Below, one piece after another: positions 46,481 through 59,679 of a stretch of 64,000 nucleotides of DNA. How positions within the stretch are numbered: position 1 is the stretch's first letter; each line of letters opens with the position of its first letter. The position numbers and the translations under genes are program-made. Source of the DNA: Echinostoma caproni (taxonomy: Eukaryota > Platyhelminthes > Trematoda > Plagiorchiida > Echinostomatidae); NCBI GenBank assembly GCA_900618425.1, contig UZAN01040859.1, positions 1 to 64,000 of the forward strand. Reading direction: 5' to 3'. The notes beneath the pieces were generated by a model, which did not search any database, had not been told where the DNA came from, and was given only the letters and a program-made list of their open reading frames with translations.

Positions 46481-47602
46481 GAAGCGTAAACATGAGGTTA
46501 GTTCAGAATAACGCAGGGACGATGGAGGTGGTGTGTTCTATGCGTGTTTTGGAGAAAACATGCGTCTCAATTGAATTTGTAAGGGTTCAATCTAAACCAG
46601 CTTGTTGGCCGATCTGATAGAAAGTGTGGACGTGGAACGCGGCTCAGTGAAAAGGGAATTTTGCCTTCAAAAATCCTATAAGTTCTGACTGTTTGGCCTT
46701 ACTGGTAAAACGTTGTGATATCCGATGAAGGGCGTAAATAGGAGGTATCTGGAAGTATTCAGAATTGAGAAGAACTAGACAGATGAGAAAATAGTTTTTT
46801 CCAGGGACGAGTGCGGATAAAAGAAGGAAACCAGGTGCCCAATCAGCTGTCCTTGTGAGACTGGGCTCAGTCTGGCCTCGACCTATTGACCTTTCAGGCA
46901 TGATTGGATCTGAGGCTATGAAAAACCATCCGATTTAACTCGCATTGTCATGGAGGCACGCAAACCATCACAACACATCAAGCTTCGGTGTTTTCGTGGT
47001 GGATCCCTATTGTATAAACAGCGTCGTATTAACCAGAAATGATGTATCACTGAAGACTTGTTTTCATACGATATTTTATTTCAAATTTATAGTTACCGCA
47101 ATATTTTATCGCTTCTTATCCAAAAACCGAATGTTCATTCTCAGAAGGAATAAATCCACACTCAAAGGGACTGTGTGATAGGTCTGTTAGAAGAGGCCCA
47201 GCAAGATACGAACCCAATGGTACCGTTAATCACAATCTAAATTTTATGAATAGCAAAAACAGGAATGGCTCTATGAAAAACTTTCGTTAAAGTCATACTC
47301 CCAGAGTCCGCACTGTGATGACTTTACTCCGTCTAGAAGAATAAACGAGTAATGTGGCACTGCGTTGCACGTGTCACTGTAAACGAAACTTAGAAAGCTT
47401 GTAGCCGATGAATGTGACCTAGAAAGATAACTTTTTGATAGTCGGTGAACCAAGTGAATATGTCGTCTGTATAGAGGAATCTGGCATTTGGAAAGAAACA
47501 AAAGGGATTGTCAAATTTCAAGCTAATCCCAGAATTCTCTCCGAGTGGTTGCACAAACAAATCAAAAATATTCTTAGAGTACCAGGCCTGGATTGACCCA
47601 AT
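46481..47602. other. No recognisable gene
   Basis: Nothing identified beyond short frames. Confidence 0.35.
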
Positions 47603-47770
47603 TGATTGTTCAGAGGCACCAGGCCCTCTTGGTGGTCTTGGGTGTGGGTTTCACCCCACTAGTTGAATGCGTTTACAAGCGATCAACAGTGTCTGGTGCC
47701 TGCGAACAATCGAATGGATTATTCCAAATTTACTACCCTCAAATGCGCGGTTCGAATCCTGACAGGGACA
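47603..47770 (+). repeat. Dispersed repeat with B-box-like end
   Basis: 47603-47654 matches 44433-44484 (GATTGTTCAGAGGCACCAGG and CTTGGGTGTGGGTTTCAC). About 95 bases later a consensus B box, GGTTCGAATCC, occurs at 47749-47759. A matching A box was not found, so the link to a tRNA-derived SINE is tentative. Confidence 0.55.
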
Positions 47771-49042
47771 CAAAAAGGACCCACTGCCGATAGGTCCCAA
47801 ACAGACAAAACAGCTTTGTCGGTTATCACAAACATTTCCATCGAACTTAAATCACAAGTATCTCGAGAATATTTATTGCTAAAGTGAATGTTCCTTCACT
47901 GTAGTGAAATCGGTTTACGCGAAAACGCAAGATTCCAGATAATTAATTGTGTAAACATTTAAACAATACTGAATAAAAATGTTGTGATTCACCCTTCCGA
48001 ACGTATTTCACAAGCAACATCCCAGAGCTTACACAGCTCAGATTAATCCTCGATTTCATCCACAAATTAAGTAAAATCCAGCACTTCCAGGCTGTATACT
48101 CGCCTAATTCATAACAGGTATTACTATGCCTATTGTGATACTCTGTACACTAATAAGATAGTTGAAGTCAATAATTCTTTAGATTAGTCATCTTCAAGTT
48201 TCTACAGCAATATACCACCAAAAAGTAGTACCAAAGTTGGGTTTCACAAAATATGAGGTGGAAATTGGATCATAAAATTATAATCACTTGGGTAAACTTA
48301 TCACTTAATTTGATCATTCAATTCTGATTTGATCCACTGATCAAAACAAGATTACGTTATATCGTCTGTTCAAGGTAAAGACGTTTGTTTCGTGATCCAC
48401 TCCCCAACCCCATTTAAACCTTATATTTTTCTGCAGTAGTCACCAGTTGCACAAGCCACTGCTACATTGGTGTTCCTTTTACAATTACTCCCGTGAAAAG
48501 CTTCTTTCAGCTTCTTTTCCCTCACAAGCTTTTGTTTGCACATTTCAAAGTGGTAAATGCGAACAGCTCCCGCTTAGGCTGTGCGTAGCGTAACTGGCCT
48601 TAGTTGGTTGGACAGATTTATTTGGGTCATGTAGATGATTTCAACTGACATCCTTCAAATGTCCCCTGTGGTTCAGATGCTCCACAATTGAACTAGAGAT
48701 AACTTTTCATGATCCTTTTCTCAAACAAGCCGAATGAGAAGGCTCTTGAATCCATTAAGTCAACTACGAACCGGTACCAGCAATGTAACCGGTTCCACAG
48801 GAGCAGATGAAAACGGAAAAACAACAGATGTACTAAGGAGCACAGAAATAGTGGACATCAGCAGCAACGGATTTTTAAGTCTCTGAGAAATGACCGGATT
48901 GGACGAGTGGGATATTTTGAGTTAGATGGCGTAAAATTTGGGCTGTATTGACTTAGGGAGTCTCTTTCGGAACACTTCACTGGTACCGACGTTGACAAAG
49001 GGGACGGTGTATAGCTTACTCTCTTGTTTTTTTTGTTTTCAG
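47771..49042. other. No recognisable gene
   Basis: Nothing identified, apart from a T-rich tract leading to the splice-acceptor-like site at 49042. Confidence 0.35.
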
Positions 49043-49081
49043 GTGCCTTTTGGTGAACTTGTCAGAATATCTTTTCTGCCC
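49043..49081 (+). other. Candidate 39-nt microexon
   Basis: A pyrimidine tract ending TTTTGTTTTCAG precedes it and GTAAGGTAT follows it, both close to consensus splice sites. The enclosed 39 bases are a multiple of three and open in all codons of one frame (VPFGELVRISFLP). Flatworms are known for microexon genes. No neighbouring exon could be identified, so this is only a hint. Confidence 0.25.
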
Positions 49082-50596
49082 GTAAGGTATATCGCATCTG
49101 CTTCGATTCACCTAACAATGCTACATCGCAATAAATCTTTCTTGCTCGTTGTGCTAGCCAGCGCCTCCAATTTCGCTTCTAGTCAATCGGTACTGCACTG
49201 TGAAAATGAATACATTGCCCAATACAAGTGTGCTTTTTCAAAAACCTCTTTCGTGCACTGTGCTCTCATACGGAGAACAAGTCCTGGTGATTTGCAAGAA
49301 TAATCACACAAATTTCAAATACACGGCATATCAATGATTGACAAATAACCTATCTGAAACCACGCCATAATAAGAATGAATGTACTTCATGATTGGTCGA
49401 CTCGCTTTATTTGATAAAACCAGTTGCTCATCTAATTGTATGTCATAAGATCTTTATCCAAGTCTAGAGTAGAAAAGTATTTAATTGTCCTGTAAGACGC
49501 GCAATATGATTTTACCGATTCAGTTATTGCAAAACATGTCTTCTTACTTTTAAGCACTTGATTTTGAGAATGCATCTCTTTATATCGCACAGTCAAATCA
49601 AAATTTAATCTATTTCCTCGTGTCGATGCAAGTGAACATTTCAAAATAACGAAGTTGCATAACTTATTCATTTAGAAGTAAATCGAATTAACATTCGAGA
49701 TTACAATGGCAACGGTTCCAAATAACCGTCTGACAACTAAGAGTTTTCACTAAGCTGATAAAGTATAGTATCTCATAACTGGAATCAAAGATCACAGTTC
49801 AGCACAACGGATGATTGTCACGTCAGATTCACCCTTATCGGGGAGCATGGGACTACAGTTGAGGAATCACACACTAGCTGTAAATTCTGAGACTATTCAC
49901 ATCAGCAAGAGGTTAACTGGTTGGCATGCTTAAAGACCCTCATAAATCATTTGCAATCCAAAGTTATATATGCCTGTGCATCTGTGTTTCCAGAACAACA
50001 AAGGTCAAAATATCATTTTCCCTATAGTAGATACATATGGAAGATAATCGCTGTAGGTTTTTCGGATGACTTGAATATAGTTTAGGTGCACGGGCACATG
50101 CGCGCAATGCCTTTTTATTGTTCTGGCGATTTTGATGCTCCGGCATGTCGGTTTGCCCACAGATGCGTAGAAGAAGAAAAAAGATGAAAAAATACACTTG
50201 TTTCGTGCACCGCAAGAAAAAGTGGCAAATAAGCTCGCTTTTCATGACTTGTTAGCAAACTAACTACATACCGATCACCAAAGCATTCTCCGAACGCCAG
50301 ACTCGAACGCCTTCGGCAGTCTGTAAACATTCCCAATGATCCTTTACAGTTTGATTGCAAGCCTAACAGATCCACTATAGGCCCGATTTTCACCTTTATT
50401 CATTTTGTCACTAATTCTTTGAACAGCTCCGGTAAGTCCGTTCGTTGCGTTTTTCTTGACTACTCTTCATCATTTGATTCCATTCCTCGATCAAGGTTGT
50501 TAGATAAACTGGAATTGCCCCAAGCAATTGTTAGCTTGGCTATCCAAATATGTTACTGATTGAGAACAAACCACTGGATTGGGGAAAGATTCATCG
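49082..50596. other. No recognisable gene
   Basis: Nothing identified. Confidence 0.35.
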
Positions 50597-51345
50597 AAAC
50601 CCTTAGTCAACAACTCCGAGGTTCTGTGCTATTCCAATACTTATTTTCCACGTACATTTGTGATTTGCTTGTGTTTCTCCTGTACGTGTTTTGAAATATG
50701 CCGATGATGTTGTGCTGTGCCGACCCACGATATAGATCCGATGATCTTTGTCAAATTCAGTCAATCTCCTCCTTAGAGGGACTAAGCTTAAACCCCAGTA
50801 AATGTTTTGATTGCTTCTATAGTCTTGCAAGCTCTTCATAACTGACAGACCCCATGGCGGTAAATAACAGTTCTTTACCTAGGTTGAACTTTGTCAAGTA
50901 TCTTGATGTAACCATAGATAGCAATCTTCGATGATCAACCCGCTTCCACAACGGCATAGGCAAAATGCAGTGCCCATCTTTTCAGATTCCAAGACTCAGG
51001 CAGTTTCTCGCATCCCGGTCAGTTATTTCCATCTTTATTTACCAGTGTTTTACCCATCTTACTCTACTGTTCCCCATTTATTTTTTATGGCTTATTATTA
51101 GTTACGTTTCTTCTATTCCTGTGAATGAGTTAGCTATGAGCCTTTCAGAGTATCACGTAACTTCCTGTGTGAAATTTGCGGAGAGGATTCTCACAGATCC
51201 TGACCACCCATTGCATGCAGAACTGACACGCTGTCGTTCTCATCCCTCCCCATGCTCTGAATTCCGCCAAAGTTCATCTCGAATTAACGCTTACCGAAAT
51301 TTGCCTATACCCTTAGAAACAAAGTGAGGGTAATAAGTGAACTTT
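50597..51345 (+). mobile_element. CR1/Jockey-like non-LTR retrotransposon, copy 3 (3' fragment)
   Basis: The plus strand starts inside the palm with QLRGSVLFQYLFSTY, then in another frame VLKYADDVVLCRP (YADD intact, near 50705). An eroded stretch follows, then a frame at 50965-51327 with FAERILTDPDHPLHAELTRC and SSRINAYRNLPIPL. These match the C-terminal part of copy 1 (VPSHPLHLDL, SRINIYNNSTVPYL). Stops and frameshifts are present. The element is heavily 5'-truncated. Confidence 0.85.
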
Positions 51346-53107
51346 ATCTCAACCGTGGATTATGAAATAACCCCATTTCTGTAGACCTTTTCTCCCCGTT
51401 GAATATGTACTTTGTGAGTGTTTGCGAATATGGCTTTTTTAAGTGAAACGTGAGATTCTGTGCTTGCGAAATTCATACACAATATGATACAATAAAAACG
51501 GTCATTAGATGGCACCATTAGCTGATGATACATTCATTATTCTTTGCAGATGAGAAAACCGTATTTGAATTAAGTACAGAGTACACATTTGATATTAAGC
51601 ATTGATAAAGAAAAGGACTGCTTAAATGAAGAGATGAAATCAACAAAATAGAGGGGAATTTCTGAAAACAAAGTTCGTTTCTAGTGAATAAAGGAAACAA
51701 ATATACAACTGCAATAAAGGTGGTGTCGCTTAGTTTTTTCCAGTGCTAATTTTGTTTAAACCCGAGATATGGCCCAACTACCGGAAGTGAAATTGTCATG
51801 CGCATCCAATTGTGTTACACCCCAAATACATGGGGACGAGTCACGATGAAAATGGTCCACAAACAATAGTTCAACCAAAAATGGCGTAAACACGACAAAT
51901 GAATTACTGAGTATAATGGCTTTTGCATCTATTGGAATAAATGAACTTCATCAGCAATTCATGATAAAAAGATTTACCCCATTTTTATCTTAATCTAACG
52001 GTTCAATTATTAAATCTCTAAGGAATTTAATAACACCCTTAACCTTAACCACAAGAACAAAGTTTTATTTCCGTTCTTAAATTATTTATTATTTCACTGA
52101 ATTGGTTGTTACTAATGGCCTTTTTCTGTCACCGGTTCCCCGTACCTGCCAAAAATGTCCTAGTTTCCAGCTTCGTACTTCTCTCTGCGGCGGAGACTTT
52201 CTCAAAAATTTGGTTGCGAGAAAACTTGCAGTAATAGTGGTTCAGACGCATCCGTTGTGCCAGCCTTTCTGATTAATTATTCATCCCAAGATGCAGCATA
52301 ACGCATTAGTACACTTCTTTCTAAGCTTTGCGGGGTATATGAAATCTGAACGAATGTCACCTGAAATGCCCCTTTTTTAATAAGTTTAAATGAAAAGACT
52401 CAACCGATTCATATATGATCCTAAACCCCAAAGGCAGTTTTTACCAAAAAGACGATCGATAACCAAGCAAAATCAATATTGCCTAGTACGGGGCTCAGGG
52501 GTGCTCAATGATTCAGCCGACGGTCGCAGATGAAGCAATTTGATTAAATTTAAACGAACTTTTCCCGATATGAACTTGAATAAGGAACACAGTGGAACGA
52601 TATTGCACAATTTATTTCCGGAAAGATTTCGCTATATCTATTTAGGTACATACTACAGACAAAAAATTATGATAAAATTTAACAAGTAACAGTTACCGTG
52701 GATGAGCTGTTGGTGTTACCTCCGTCCATCTTTCTACCAAGGCCGGTTTATAGTTAAAAGTAACTATTTCTGTTTGCACAGTTCTGGTTTGATTTGATTA
52801 ACCAACATTTTAAACGCAACTTCTTTCAGATGAAGATAAGAGCTATCTTACCATTTTCCATTTTTCTTATCAGAAGCATAACGAAAAGAAAATTTGAAAC
52901 GTCAACTTTTAAATCAAATTAAACAGCATTTTTCAACAACACATTTTCGGTTTTTCTGAGGCTACTTGTGAGTAGTCAGTTTCGTTTTTACTATTTTTAG
53001 AAATGGACGTAAGAAATGAAGAGCTTGAAGTAAACTGTCATCACAGGAAATCCGCGAAATATCCATGAAAATTGAAAGATATAAAACTTTATATTCATCG
53101 GTCAAAA
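51346..53107. other. No recognisable gene
   Basis: Nothing identified; AT-rich. Confidence 0.35.
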
Positions 53108-53222
53108 TTTTCGATGGATTCGCACTGCTGATGATACCCAACCAGGTCGAAAAAGCTGCCCAGTGCTCCCTTGCTTTACAATTCACGCTTCATTGCTATA
53201 TACACGACGAACTCGATACGTA
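53108..53222 (+). repeat. Family B hammerhead SINE-like element, copy B3 (head missing)
   Basis: Begins at TCGATGGATTCG, just before the ribozyme, so the tRNA-like head is truncated. It contains the hammerhead at 53122-53166 and the family tail (CAATTCACGCTTCATTGC, CACGACGAACTCG). This is the only hammerhead copy in the window without an inverted partner nearby. Confidence 0.8.
53122..53166 (+). ncRNA. Hammerhead ribozyme, family B copy B3
   Basis: Stem I GCACTG (53122-53127) with CAGTGC (53161-53166), perfect 6 bp. Core CTGATGA is intact. Stem II is TACC/GGTC around CAACCA, 3 bp plus a mismatch at the base (53135-53148). GAA (53149-53151) is intact. Stem III is AAAGCTGC, with C in place of the conserved U before cleavage-site C (53160). 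The best preserved core of family B; the U16.1 change probably blocks cleavage. Confidence 0.85.
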
Positions 53223-54197
53223 ATGGAGCACAAAACAGAAAATGACTTCATAACAAAGTTGGTGGATTCGATGCCGAAGAGACTCGAAAATGTCCTAAAG
53301 AACAAAAGCGGACCAATCGACTATTAGTGTACAGAAACTTTACACCTTGCTTATTATCAATTTTAATTTGTTGTTAATAAATCTGTCCCATTCTCTTTAG
53401 TTACCTCTTAACTCATCATGTTCTAGGTCAACCACTACTGATGAAATGGGAGTATCTGCTACATTCTGGACCATTCCATCTGCTGAGTAGAAACGAACCA
53501 TAAAAATCACGTCTATAAAGACTCACCAAGGATTGTTCATCATTATTTGGAAAAAAATTAACTTCACTATAAGTGCTGTTGCCTATACGAACCGACAAAT
53601 GTTTCACAGGTACCCGTTGCTTCAGTTTCGATTAGACCTATATATATATATATATCAAACGTGTGAATTATAGGCTTGTTACCCGAAATGTAGAGGCTCT
53701 TTATCCGAAAATTAAAAATGGAATTATTCACCACGATAGACTGAAGTTTGGTTCAGTTCCTCCACACACTTCAAAAGTATCCTAATAACCATAGGTTTAC
53801 GCCCAAGACGGCTAACCAATTCAAGTAAAACGCACCATACGCAATATTTTTATCAATGGTATCTTGTTCTCCTCGTTCAGACAAAGATCATCACAAAATA
53901 AATTACTTGATTTGAAAACCGCATTCCACAGAGCCGGGACGTTCGAAATCCATCAGTTGTAAAGCGGACTGTATCACCCATCGAATTAAGTTGTTCGCTT
54001 CGTTCCCTCCAATGCTCCGAAACTGCCATCCAGACCTGATAATAATCCTGGGTTACAGTGTGCTTGCAGCCTAACAGTCGCCATCTCCGTGAACGAATGC
54101 CGAGAGGTAGTTGCTGCATACAGGTATTGACCAAACTCGTACATCCTGATTTTCATTACATTTGTTCATCTCAATGCTTCATCTTTCCAGGCTTATC
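53223..54197. other. No recognisable gene; AT repeat
   Basis: An AT microsatellite lies at 53639-53657. The minus-strand frame 53877-54134 looks repeat-like but has no second copy here. Confidence 0.35.
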
Positions 54198-54254
54198 CAC
54201 GGGATCGAATATGATATTGCCCCACATCAGACGCAACATATCTGATATTATACC
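54198..54254 (+). repeat. Dispersed repeat, matched at 18291-18347
   Basis: CACGGGATCGAATATGATAT followed by TGCCCCACATCA is similar to the 18 kb copy. The B-box-like GGGATCGAAT suggests tRNA ancestry. Confidence 0.55.
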
Positions 54255-54976
54255 CACTTATGTATTGCTTCTATTAGCCATATTCCATTAAAATGTAGCA
54301 TTTCGCGATTTTCACAGTGGTTGCTGGTGCATCAGTTGTGAAATAGCAAAGTGACCGTAGAAAACGTAACTAGAAATTATTTACCAAAATGACTCATAGA
54401 CTTCGTATAAGTATTGTACTTCCATTTCGTCCATGTTCCATGTGCCCTTCTTCTTTTTTGACCACTGGAGGCAGTAGCTTTAGCGTGGAGGCCACCAAGT
54501 TGACTAACAAACAGAATTTGCCCACAATAACCTGATACACCCCGCACCCCAACCATTGACGACCAATGTCGAGGCAGCTGACTTATCCCTATTTCGGACA
54601 CAGTAAAACGTTTCGGATTAAATAAAAATCCCAGCTACGGCACGGTATTTGAATGAATTTAACATTCAATTTGACCCTTCAGAGACTGCATACATGTGAA
54701 AAACAATATTTCATCAGGTCTAGCCGTTCTCTACTACCAACCCCAAGCAAGAAGATATACCAATCTTCACCTGTGAAAAATATGACTTCCGCGAATGCAG
54801 TTGAAGAGTAGCAGTTACCGGAAACCTCCCTTATCAGCGCAAAACATTTTGCGATATCCAGCTTGGTGTGTGCAGGAGACCATTAACAAGGCACTCAGTA
54901 TTTAATTCTGTCCTAACTCGTCAGGCGGGATGAATATATACCTCTTTTGACAGGTAAAACAAAATTCATTAGAAGA

Positions 54977-55528
54977 CTAACTCAGAAGATCAGCTTTCAT
55001 CATATGTTGAATTACTCGTTGATCACCAGTGAGATAAACCCATTGCCAAATGGACGGGCGACGTGATTTTAATTTGTTAGTAAAATCAATGTATGCTATG
55101 CTTTGTTGGGCGTTCCACAACGGCTTTATATCACGTGGCCTCAGCTGCACATTAAATTGAGCCATCATTTTCCAAACGAAAGTGTGGTGAAAAAACGGTT
55201 CATCTGCCCGGACTATCCTTCATATTGGTTGTGTGCAATTCTTCTCCGCTGCGATCGAATACAACCATCGTCTTGCTTTGGCCGGTTTTCTTCCTCTCGG
55301 TTTATGTCTTGATGGAAAAATTTCGTTGAACATGTTATTAATTGGACTTGTGTTCACATCAAAGCACTTCCACAAGACATCAACTGCATCATCGGATATA
55401 TATGCCTCCCGATTAAGTTGCCTCTCGGCTTCAGTTACATTGCCAAAACCGTTCGAATGGTTCATCCGGTTTGGGTATGGTGACACCACAAAACGCTTAT
55501 TCAACGAGCCGCTTACCTCAAGGTCCAT
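54977..55528 (-). other. Two adjacent unassigned minus-strand ORFs
   Basis: The frame 55528-55220 (102 residues, beginning MDLEVSGSLNKRF) is followed by 55168-54977 (63 residues, MMAQFNVQLRPRDIK, ending in VIQHMMKADLLS). Both have a natural-looking composition and neither matches a family I recognise. They might be exons, remains of a transposon protein, or chance. ATGGACCTTGAG at the start of the first frame is followed by GTAAGC, a donor-like site. Lengths are within chance expectation, so confidence is low. Confidence 0.25.
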
Positions 55529-55589
55529 TTCTGAAGATCAACTTGTATGCTTCTGGGACTATTTTTTATTTTTTCAGTATTGTAGATAA

Positions 55590-56734
55590 TGCGTGCGTAG
55601 TTTGCAGCCAAGTAATTTATCAATTTATTTAAGTTAGTTTATTTTCATTAGTTTGCTTATTTACTGTGAACTGAATGAAAACAGACAAGCAATTTAGAAT
55701 ACATGGGCTTAACTTAGTAAACACCGTCATGGAACAGCATTTAGTAAAAACAATGAATTCCCATGCTGCTTCTCTTGAAATATTTTCCAAATCTGAGTTG
55801 TAACTTTTGAACTACTACAAATTTTATCGCAGCGCTCAAGGTCACGCTAATGTACACAGTGATAGAAGAGAACTAAGAGCGTAGATATGGCTGATAAAAT
55901 CAGAAATATGTACATTTTATCCATAGCCATCAATGTACAAGTAGGATATCGGAGACTGAAATGTAGTTCCAAAATGAGAGTGATGTTGCACGAGTTTGAT
56001 CAACACCTGTATAAATCGTGGTAAGAAATGACATTACCACCAGATCTGTCGATCATGAGAACACTCTGATCACACAAACTTCACTCTCGAACACTTGAAT
56101 ATCATCCGTTTTCAGTAGTGCCCCTCACGGTTTGCTTGACGAAAGCCGTTTCGAATGTATCTGTGAATGTGTCGCTTCAAGCTCAGCTGCGATTAGCTTT
56201 CTGTGGCGTTCACGTGGAATTCGAAAGAACGGACAAAGGAAAAAGAGCGTTGGAGCACATAACCACGTCACTCCTTCGATGTGTACAGCCACGAAAAAGC
56301 AACCCATACACCCTCCAGAGGTCACTGTGCGAACACTGCAGTAGGTGATTTAAAACATTCGCACGACACCCTTCTTCATCCCGATTCAGCTAATGTCTCC
56401 CGTGATAATTGATCCTTCGCTCATTACTTTGTAGCCTTGATAAGAATTCGCTCAATAATTTGAGCAAAGCCACGGCCCGATGGCCAGTCTGTGTCTATTC
56501 CATTAAAGTGTTTTGAAGCCGGTCAGTGGGAAACAATCAAAGAGGGACAAAAACTAAACAGTAGAACAAGCCACAACTGAAAACTTAGTCAATGCTTCTG
56601 TACGAGTCCGTGCATATGGACATATCAAAAACAGGAGCGAAATTAAGCGAGAGGATTAGTGATGCAACGTGTCGTTCAAGTCAAGGAATCGCTTAATACA
56701 CCTCGAGGGGGTGTATATTTAGCAACCACGTAAC
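55590..56734. other. No recognisable gene
   Basis: Nothing identified up to the third gap. Confidence 0.35.
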
Positions 56735-57667
56735 NNNNNNNNNNNNNNNNNNNNNNNNNNNNNNNNNNNNNNNNNNNNNNNNNNNNNNNNNNNNNNNNNN
56801 NNNNNNNNNNNNNNNNNNNNNNNNNNNNNNNNNNNNNNNNNNNNNNNNNNNNNNNNNNNNNNNNNNNNNNNNNNNNNNNNNNNNNNNNNNNNNNNNNNNN
56901 NNNNNNNNNNNNNNNNNNNNNNNNNNNNNNNNNNNNNNNNNNNNNNNNNNNNNNNNNNNNNNNNNNNNNNNNNNNNNNNNNNNNNNNNNNNNNNNNNNNN
57001 NNNNNNNNNNNNNNNNNNNNNNNNNNNNNNNNNNNNNNNNNNNNNNNNNNNNNNNNNNNNNNNNNNNNNNNNNNNNNNNNNNNNNNNNNNNNNNNNNNNN
57101 NNNNNNNNNNNNNNNNNNNNNNNNNNNNNNNNNNNNNNNNNNNNNNNNNNNNNNNNNNNNNNNNNNNNNNNNNNNNNNNNNNNNNNNNNNNNNNNNNNNN
57201 NNNNNNNNNNNNNNNNNNNNNNNNNNNNNNNNNNNNNNNNNNNNNNNNNNNNNNNNNNNNNNNNNNNNNNNNNNNNNNNNNNNNNNNNNNNNNNNNNNNN
57301 NNNNNNNNNNNNNNNNNNNNNNNNNNNNNNNNNNNNNNNNNNNNNNNNNNNNNNNNNNNNNNNNNNNNNNNNNNNNNNNNNNNNNNNNNNNNNNNNNNNN
57401 NNNNNNNNNNNNNNNNNNNNNNNNNNNNNNNNNNNNNNNNNNNNNNNNNNNNNNNNNNNNNNNNNNNNNNNNNNNNNNNNNNNNNNNNNNNNNNNNNNNN
57501 NNNNNNNNNNNNNNNNNNNNNNNNNNNNNNNNNNNNNNNNNNNNNNNNNNNNNNNNNNNNNNNNNNNNNNNNNNNNNNNNNNNNNNNNNNNNNNNNNNNN
57601 NNNNNNNNNNNNNNNNNNNNNNNNNNNNNNNNNNNNNNNNNNNNNNNNNNNNNNNNNNNNNNNNNNN
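56735..57667. other. Assembly gap (Ns)
   Basis: About 933 Ns. The open frames across it are translated Ns. Confidence 0.98.
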
Positions 57668-57971
57668 AACACGCACGCTATGCGAACAAATGCTTAAAAG
57701 TTACGTGTGCCAATTTCTACTACTAGACACTGCAGACGAGAGATAATTTATCTGTACAAAGTTTCATATTCAAATAATACAAAAGTTCAAGTTCAATGGA
57801 GGACGATCAACGAGATCCCGGGGGAGCTGTGCCGGTCAGAGGAGGAAATGCTTGCAGTTTGCTCACGACTAACTTTTGTTGCTGGTGCGCCAGGTATCCT
57901 TTAATTTTACCCTACGGAGAAAGACAAGATAAATAGAGAGAAGGGAAGCAACTCGGTACCGCAACGTTTGA

Positions 57972-58514
57972 ATGTGTTTTTACACGTGTATGGAAAACCA
58001 AAAGAAAAAGGAAAGGAGATTTTACCGGTGCTTACTTCGTAGATTAAATTGGCCAATATACACTCGGTCTCGTCGTGATCAATATCTTCCACCTGAAAAG
58101 GATGAATGGAGAATAAGTAACGCGCGAACGGTAGTCGATAAAGACAACAACGACAAATATGAATGGGAACTTGATGTGTGTATCACATTTTTGAAGAGCG
58201 TTGGGGAAGCACGGGAGGAATGGAATCAATGCAATACCGGTGTTGTGACACATAATTCTGGGGAGACTAATAGCGTGTTAATGTGGTGTTGTACAAAGAA
58301 TTATTCACGAGCAAAAAATACATTTGGATTCCATCGCTCAATTGTTGGGCGTTTTTATCGTCAAGTTCATTCAGTTTCATCATGGATTTGGGAACAACTT
58401 GCATTGGAAACTTCCAAACTAGTGATAAATAACCTGGTACCGAGGGTTACACGGGGTTCTCTTTTGGGAAAAGAACAATACTTATTACTCTTCCTCGAGC
58501 ATGACTATCGATGA
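57972..58514 (+). other. Unassigned 180-residue ORF
   Basis: The longest frame outside recognised elements and gaps. It is basic at the start (ENQKKKERRFYRCLLRRL) and mixed later (KYEWELDVCITFLKSVGEA, GFHRSIVGRFYRQVHS). No signal peptide, membrane segment or known motif is visible. A frame of this length has a modest chance of arising randomly in 64 kb, and nothing downstream extends it convincingly. It lies just after a gap, so it could be an exon of a gene partly hidden there. Confidence 0.25.
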
Positions 58515-59679
58515 GAAAGTTCGAAAACGAGAGTTCTGACCGAAGCCTCAAAACCGATTGATGAGGATATTGCGAGAATTATTCGCCACAGGTGTGCAAG
58601 AACCATTGTGGTTCGTGTTTTGGGCCCTGTCATTGTCACAACCTTGCAGCCACACGGTTCGATTCAACACCTATCTGATCGTGGTTTCAAGTGGTTCGTC
58701 ACATCCAGTTCCAACAATGGACTAGGTAGGTTTCCTAATCGGACAAGAAGTCTTCATGATCATAGGTTTGTAGCCCCTTGATGCTCATCACGCAATGAAG
58801 TGTGTAAAAAAAGAACATGAGAAGATAAGCAGTGAGAGAGAGAGATGGCACACGCGAGGAACTTTGAACTGATTGCCCAGGAAACGAGAAAACTAGGACC
58901 AGGGAGAAGTTAAAAAACATAAAAACATTGGGGGAAAAATAAAATGCTCACCCCCATTAGACGAAGAGATGCGGTGAACACCTCAATGGGCAACAAGTGC
59001 GTTTTCATAATTTCGCAGCTGAAAACACGGAAGACGAGAAGTCGGTTCAGTGGAGAAACTGTGTTCACATGTCGATTGCACAACCACAATGACCGGAAAC
59101 AGACTTACACCCGTTTGAACAGATTCCGGTAGGTGATCAATTTCAATTTTTCCAAAATTAGATACACACCACAGGAGAGGAAGAACGATTCGTGCTGATT
59201 TAACTCTGTATCCATTTTGCGTAAATCACCGGCCCTGAATAAAAGATCAGTGAGAGATCAAGAAGAGTCAGATAGCGAGAAGAAGTCAAGAGAGAAAAAG
59301 GGTAAAATGTTAAGCAAATAATCAAACGAACGTACTTGACTGCCTCCAAAATACCGAGAAATTCGGATAGGTTGTATTTCAACAACAAATCAGGGGTTGG
59401 AAATACTCCCTAAAAGTCGAATGAGTAAACAGAGAGCCCAAATAACCTGGACATACCAAGAGCATTTTGACTGGGATGAGATAAATGAGAATCAGTCGCT
59501 TGTTATGCAATGCAGAGCCCAAACAGTGTTCGAATGAGAAAGTCAGGGATTTATCCGCTGGAAAAAAGGGACAACTAACAAGTCAGTAATGATCAAAAAG
59601 TCTCGTGAAAGAGCTATAACAGCCCATTATTGTTAGGCTTAACAATACAATGGAAGACGAACGTATCACATCAAAGCAT
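58515..59679. other. No recognisable gene
   Basis: Nothing identified. Confidence 0.35.

Noticed and set aside
56693..57676. Two long minus-strand frames
   Set aside because: Artefacts of translated Ns.
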